Source: Candidatus Omnitrophota bacterium
Lineage (GTDB): Bacteria; Omnitrophota; Gorgyraeia; Tantalellales; Tantalellaceae
DNA length: 8,374 bases
Assembly (NCBI GenBank): GCA_013204685.1
Contig: JABMSC010000113.1
Location: 1 to 8,374, forward strand
Reading direction: 5' to 3'
Part shown: in pieces, positions 5,280-8,374 of the stretch
Numbering within the stretch: the first letter of the stretch is position 1
Layout: every line of letters starts with the position of its first letter
Notes under the pieces: model-generated
Told to the model about the DNA's origin: nothing
The model's database searches: none
What the model saw: the letters and a program-made list of their open reading frames with translations, nothing else
Position numbers and translations under genes: made by a program

Positions 5280-7379
5280 CTACATAAGGAATAACATTTC
5301 CGCATACGATGGAAGCGGCCATATTTCCGCCGGAAGCAGTCCTTCCAGCGCATCTACCGGCACACGCAATTCATCCATCGCTTTGATCATGTCTGCGGAT
5401 TTCTCAGAATCAATTGCTTTGCTGAGTTTCTTTATTCCCGCAAGAGCTTTTTCTGTTTCGGCACATAGCTCTTTCAAAAGTTCCTGTGTAGCTGATGTTT
5501 TGCATCCGCACCCGGAAATGCTTTCAATAGTATCGGCTATCTCACTCTGATATTCCAGCGCTACAGGGATGATCATGGTCTTTGCCATTGTAAGAGCAAC
5601 TGAAGCCTCTATAGCAATTGTCGTATCGTACTGTTTTTCATAGATATCGTACCGTGACATAAGTTCTGTTTTAGAAAGAACTTTATGCTTTTCGAACAGT
5701 TCTACAACTTTAGGATCCTTCATTGATTCAAGGGCCTCGGGAGTATTTTTAAGATTCAAAAGTCCCCGTTTTGCAGCTTCCTTATGCCACTCGTCAGTAT
5801 AGTTATCGCCGTTAAAAAGGATCTTTTTATGTTTTTTGACAATATCCTGAAGCACTTTCTGCAAGGACTCATTAAAGTCATTGCCGGAACTTACCTTCTC
5901 TTCAAGTTCATCGCATATGCCGCACAGAGCATCTGCCACGATCGTATTAAGAACCACGTTAGCACTGGCACAGCTCTGGTTGGATCCCACCGCGCGAAAT
6001 TCAAACTTGTTACCCGTGAAAGCAAAGGGGCTCGTCCTGTTGCGATCGGTCACATCCCGGGGGAGTGTTGGAAGTGAATCAACGCCTATCTCTATAGCGT
6101 CTGTTTTCTTTGAGCTTTTAGCACCGCCTTTTTCGATCTGCTCGATCACATCATAAAGCTGATCTCCAAGAAAGATCGAAAGTATCGCCGGAGGCGCTTC
6201 GTTAGCACCAAGCCTGTGATCGTTACCGGCAGTCGCCACACTGGACCTTAACACCCCTGCATAAGTATCTATGGCTTTCATAAGTGCGCATATGATGGTA
6301 AGGAACTTGGCATTTTCATGCGGGTCATCACCGGGGGTAAGCCAGTTCTTTCCGTCCGGGCCGGTAATAGACCAGTTGTTGTGTTTTCCGGAACCATTTA
6401 CCCCGGCAAATGGCTTCTCATGAAGAAGACATATGAATTCGTATCTTTCAGCAACTTTTTTCAGGATTTCCATTGTGATCATATTATGATCTACTGAAAG
6501 ATTTTGTTCCTCAAAAACAGGAGCCAGCTCAAACTGCGCCGGACACACTTCATTGTGACGGGTCTTAGCGGGTATTCCCAGCTTCCAAAGTTCCCTGTCA
6601 AGTTCATCCATAAAAGCCATGACACGTGGTTTTATCGCTCCAAAATAGTGGTCGTCCATCTGCTGGTGTTTTGCAGGCGCTTTACCAAAAAGGGTCCTTC
6701 CGGTCTGGATAAGGTCCAAACGGGCTTCATAAAAGCTTCTATCAATAAGGAAATACTCCTGTTCCGGCCCCAAAGTTGCATAAGCTTTCTTGTTCTGGAT
6801 ATCGATACCGAACAGTTTAGCCAAACGGCATACCTGTTTGGAAAGAACCGCAGCTGATCTTAAAAGCGGGGTCTTTTTATCAAGAGCTTCTCCATGATAA
6901 GAGTAAAATGCAGTTGGAATACAAAGCGTAGATCCGTTTCCTCCGTCTTTAATAAAAGCCGGTGAGGTCGGATCCCAGGCGGTATACCCGCGTGCTTCAA
7001 ATGTAGCCCTTAAACCCCCTGAAGGAAAGCTGGATGCATCCGGCTCTCCTTTAATAAGTTCCTCCCCTGAGAACTTCAAGACAACGCCGCCTTCTTCGTC
7101 CGGTTGAATGAACGAATCGTGTTTCTCAGCCGTAGCACCCGTCAGGGGCTGAAACCAATGCGTAAAGTGGGTCGCACCTTTCTCAACTGCCCACGTTTTC
7201 ATCGCATCAGCTACTTCGTCAGCTATACCCGGGTCTATGGAACAACCGTCTTTTATTGTGCATAAAAGAGACTTGTAGGCGTTCTCCGAGAGATAGTTCT
7301 TCATGTTCTTCAAGCTGAAAACATTCTCGCCATAAAAATCAGCAACATTTCCACCTGTTCCTTCAATTCTTTCGTCCAT
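5280..7379 (-). CDS. glnN: Type III glutamine synthetase
   Basis: This ATP-dependent enzyme makes L-glutamine from glutamate and ammonium in the cytoplasm. At 699 residues it has the length of GSIII (about 700-730), far longer than GSI (about 470). The GSIII N-terminal region shows ATHFTHWFQPLTG (69-81), EKHDSF (85-90) and GGLRATFEARGYTAWDPTSP (121-140). The catalytic core has GPEQEYFLID (204-213, metal-binding Glu), RHNEVCPAQFELAP (274-287), NGSGKHNNWS (328-337, the GSIII form of the NGSGxHxH-type loop), and NRTSPFAFTG followed by KFEFRAVGS (447-466). The C-terminal GSIII region runs to SYAEMLFLM. ATG 7379 has AGGAG seven bases upstream. The GAF-ANTAR gene follows after 26 nt. No attenuator hairpin is seen in front of glnN, so, unlike nfnAB and gdhA, it does not look like an antitermination target. 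No key residue appears missing. Confidence 0.97.
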   Translation of the reverse strand: MDERIEGTGGNVADFYGENVFSLKNMKNYLSENAYKSLLCTIKDGCSIDPGIADEVADAMKTWAVEKGATHFTHWFQPLTGATAEKHDSFIQPDEEGGVVLKFSGEELIKGEPDASSFPSGGLRATFEARGYTAWDPTSPAFIKDGGNGSTLCIPTAFYSYHGEALDKKTPLLRSAAVLSKQVCRLAKLFGIDIQNKKAYATLGPEQEYFLIDRSFYEARLDLIQTGRTLFGKAPAKHQQMDDHYFGAIKPRVMAFMDELDRELWKLGIPAKTRHNEVCPAQFELAPVFEEQNLSVDHNMITMEILKKVAERYEFICLLHEKPFAGVNGSGKHNNWSITGPDGKNWLTPGDDPHENAKFLTIICALMKAIDTYAGVLRSSVATAGNDHRLGANEAPPAILSIFLGDQLYDVIEQIEKGGAKSSKKTDAIEIGVDSLPTLPRDVTDRNRTSPFAFTGNKFEFRAVGSNQSCASANVVLNTIVADALCGICDELEEKVSSGNDFNESLQKVLQDIVKKHKKILFNGDNYTDEWHKEAAKRGLLNLKNTPEALESMKDPKVVELFEKHKVLSKTELMSRYDIYEKQYDTTIAIEASVALTMAKTMIIPVALEYQSEIADTIESISGCGCKTSATQELLKELCAETEKALAGIKKLSKAIDSEKSADMIKAMDELRVPVDALEGLLPAEIWPLPSYAEMLFLM

Positions 7380-7417
7380 AACAATTGCTCCTTTTTTTTG
7401 TCAGCATATTATCTCTT

Positions 7418-7445
7418 ATTTTACCATCTTTCTTTAAACCGTAAA
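7418..7445 (-). promoter_or_regulatory. Possible promoter of glnN
   Basis: On the minus strand TTTACG (7445-7440) and TAAAAT (7423-7418) are 16 bases apart, about 40 nt before the glnN start. The -35 is a poor match, so this is tentative. The 108-nt gap after the transporter gene is AT-rich, and I see no terminator in it, so read-through from the transporter is also possible. Confidence 0.35.
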
Positions 7446-7487
7446 CAAGATTTTTATATAATATGCATATCTGTGATCATCTGTTCC

Positions 7488-8195
7488 CTACAAGCCCAAA
7501 AACTGTATTGCCAAACCCGATAAACATATCGTCCCGCCTGCCAGGGCATGAGCATATCTTTCCATTTTCCTGAGCGGAATAAAGCTGATCCCCCAGGATG
7601 ACACCATAACCACCGACAGCATGGTCAATATGGTAACTGTACCGAATGCGGCCGTAACGAGAATTAATCCGGAAATACTGTTTTTAGCCGCAGGGTACAT
7701 GAGTATGGGGATCAAGGGCTCGCAGGGCCCGAGCACGAAAATAGTAAAAAGTATCCATGGGGTGATGTTCTTATTCTCCAGGCCATGAACATGTGAATGT
7801 TCTCCATGATGTGCGTGCTCATGATGATGTCTAGACTCTTTGTGATCATGCAAGTGAACATGGGGCTTATTTCTTATTGCTCTATGCAGGCCCCAGACAA
7901 AATAAGCGAAACCAAAGCCTATAAAGGCCCATGCCGCAAGGTTCCCCCTGAAAGCCTCAAGGGCCTCAAGCTTCATAAGAGCTACCCCAAAAGCTATACC
8001 TATAAACCCGAGAACCACCGAACTCAGTATATGACCTATTCCGCAAAGAAAGGTTATGACAGCTGTTTTGGACACAGGCCATTTCCTTGCCTTGCTCATA
8101 ACTATAAACGGCAGATAATGGTCCGGACCAAAAATTGTATGTATAAAGCCTATTGACGCGGCGGTTGTGCATAAAATTAGAATTTCTTTGTTCAT
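7488..8195 (-). CDS. NicO/UreH-like membrane transporter with His-rich loop
   Basis: This 235-residue inner-membrane protein has about six predicted membrane segments (near residues 4-24, 43-75, 86-103, 145-167, 175-199 and 213-234). Its motifs are GFIHTIFGPDH at 16-26, GIGHILSS at 52-59 and GPCEP at 156-160, where the paired His/Asp and Cys residues resemble the metal-handling motifs of the nickel/cobalt transporter and UreH/SafE-like families. Between the third and fourth segments, residues about 112-137 form a loop packed with His (HLHDH, RHHHEHAHHGEH, HVH), typical of metal-binding loops. Substrate is probably Ni or Co, or another divalent metal, but automatic annotation might say sulfite exporter TauE/SafE. 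AGGAG is six bases before ATG 8195. No nickel enzyme is encoded in the window, so the link to the neighbouring glnN is unclear. Family placement is fairly sure, substrate is not. Confidence 0.75.
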   Translation of the reverse strand: MNKEILILCTTAASIGFIHTIFGPDHYLPFIVMSKARKWPVSKTAVITFLCGIGHILSSVVLGFIGIAFGVALMKLEALEAFRGNLAAWAFIGFGFAYFVWGLHRAIRNKPHVHLHDHKESRHHHEHAHHGEHSHVHGLENKNITPWILFTIFVLGPCEPLIPILMYPAAKNSISGLILVTAAFGTVTILTMLSVVMVSSWGISFIPLRKMERYAHALAGGTICLSGLAIQFLGL

Positions 8196-8219
8196 ATGTC
8201 GCTCCTAAAGCTCGCATAA

Positions 8220-8247
8220 GTTCATAGTTCAGAGTTCGTAGTTCGGA
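8220..8247. repeat. Four tandem copies of a 7-nt GTTCNNA unit
   Basis: On the plus strand GTTCATA, GTTCAGA, GTTCGTA and GTTCGGA follow without gaps, about 25 nt upstream of the transporter start. The unit is conserved at GTTC and the closing A. Function is unknown; such heptad tracts often vary in copy number. Confidence 0.75.
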
Positions 8248-8284
8248 GTAGCTGGCTCTCTCTCCTTGTTGCACACCTTGTATT

Positions 8285-8374
8285 GAGATTGACCGAACCC
8301 GGGAGGTTTCGGCACTTCCTCGGACATTACGTCCTCGGTCGCTTCGTCGGCCTTTCAGGCCTCCTCGCAATGAC
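8285..8374. repeat. Structured palindromic intergenic repeat
   Basis: Read on the minus strand from the window edge, the tract opens GTCATTGCGAGGAGG and closes GGTCAATCTC, the ends of a family of dispersed REP-like intergenic repeats I recognise from several anaerobe genomes. It contains consecutive hairpins: GGCCT-GAA-AGGCC (about 8362-8350), GGAC-GTAAT-GTCC (8334-8322), and CCGAA...TTCGG (about 8313-8294) with an inner CC/GG. It is GC-rich compared with nearby intergenic DNA. It may continue past the window. The open frame that runs through it is not a credible gene. Confidence 0.65.

Noticed and set aside
7966..8370. A 134-codon open frame on the minus strand that overlaps the transporter gene and the terminal repeat.
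   Set aside because: It runs through palindromic and tandem repeats and then out of frame through a well-supported membrane protein gene. Its composition is repeat-derived and it has no recognisable domain.

Overview
The window reads as a chromosomal nitrogen-assimilation region of an anaerobic bacterium. Every supported gene lies on the minus strand, so transcription runs from high to low coordinates. Evidence for an anaerobe is the NfnAB-type flavoprotein pair (ferredoxin/NADH/NADPH electron bifurcation) and the type III glutamine synthetase. The intergenic repeats, including one with a GTCATTGCGAGGAGG end, resemble those I associate with Omnitrophota and some Desulfobacterota or Nitrospirota genomes. 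I can only suggest that placement; no marker gene here fixes it.

Layout in transcription order. 8374-8196: a structured palindromic repeat and a 4 x 7-nt tandem repeat. 8195-7488: a NicO/UreH-like metal transporter with a His-rich loop. 7379-5280: glutamine synthetase III (glnN). 5253-4552: a GAF-ANTAR antitermination protein, 26 nt behind glnN and probably in its operon. 4509-4478: a strong terminator. 4361-4333: a sigma70-type promoter driving a small lipoprotein with a peptidoglycan-binding domain (4287-3871). 3814-3426: a stand-alone response-regulator receiver broken by a frameshift. 3420-3303: degenerate repeats. 3262-3109: promoter and attenuator leader. 3108-2260 and 2232-856: nfnA and nfnB. 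781-610: promoter and attenuator leader. 609-1: the first 203 codons of gdhA, cut by the window edge.

How the genes fit together. GlnN makes glutamine, GdhA makes glutamate from 2-oxoglutarate and ammonium with NAD(P)H, and NfnAB can supply that NADPH. The GAF-ANTAR protein belongs to a class that binds RNA hairpins with six-nucleotide loops (A at position 1, G at position 4) and stops a terminator from forming. Both nfnAB and gdhA have a sigma70-like promoter sharing TGGATAATAAC, then a short hairpin with exactly such a hexaloop (AAGGGC and AAAGAC), whose 3' half is also the 5' arm of a U-tailed terminator. The most interesting reading of the window is therefore a local antitermination circuit: a glnN-linked GAF-ANTAR protein controlling read-through into the glutamate and NADPH genes. 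The sequence signals are directly visible; the protein-RNA link is inference. The usual first hairpin (P1) of the ANTAR target is not clearly present.
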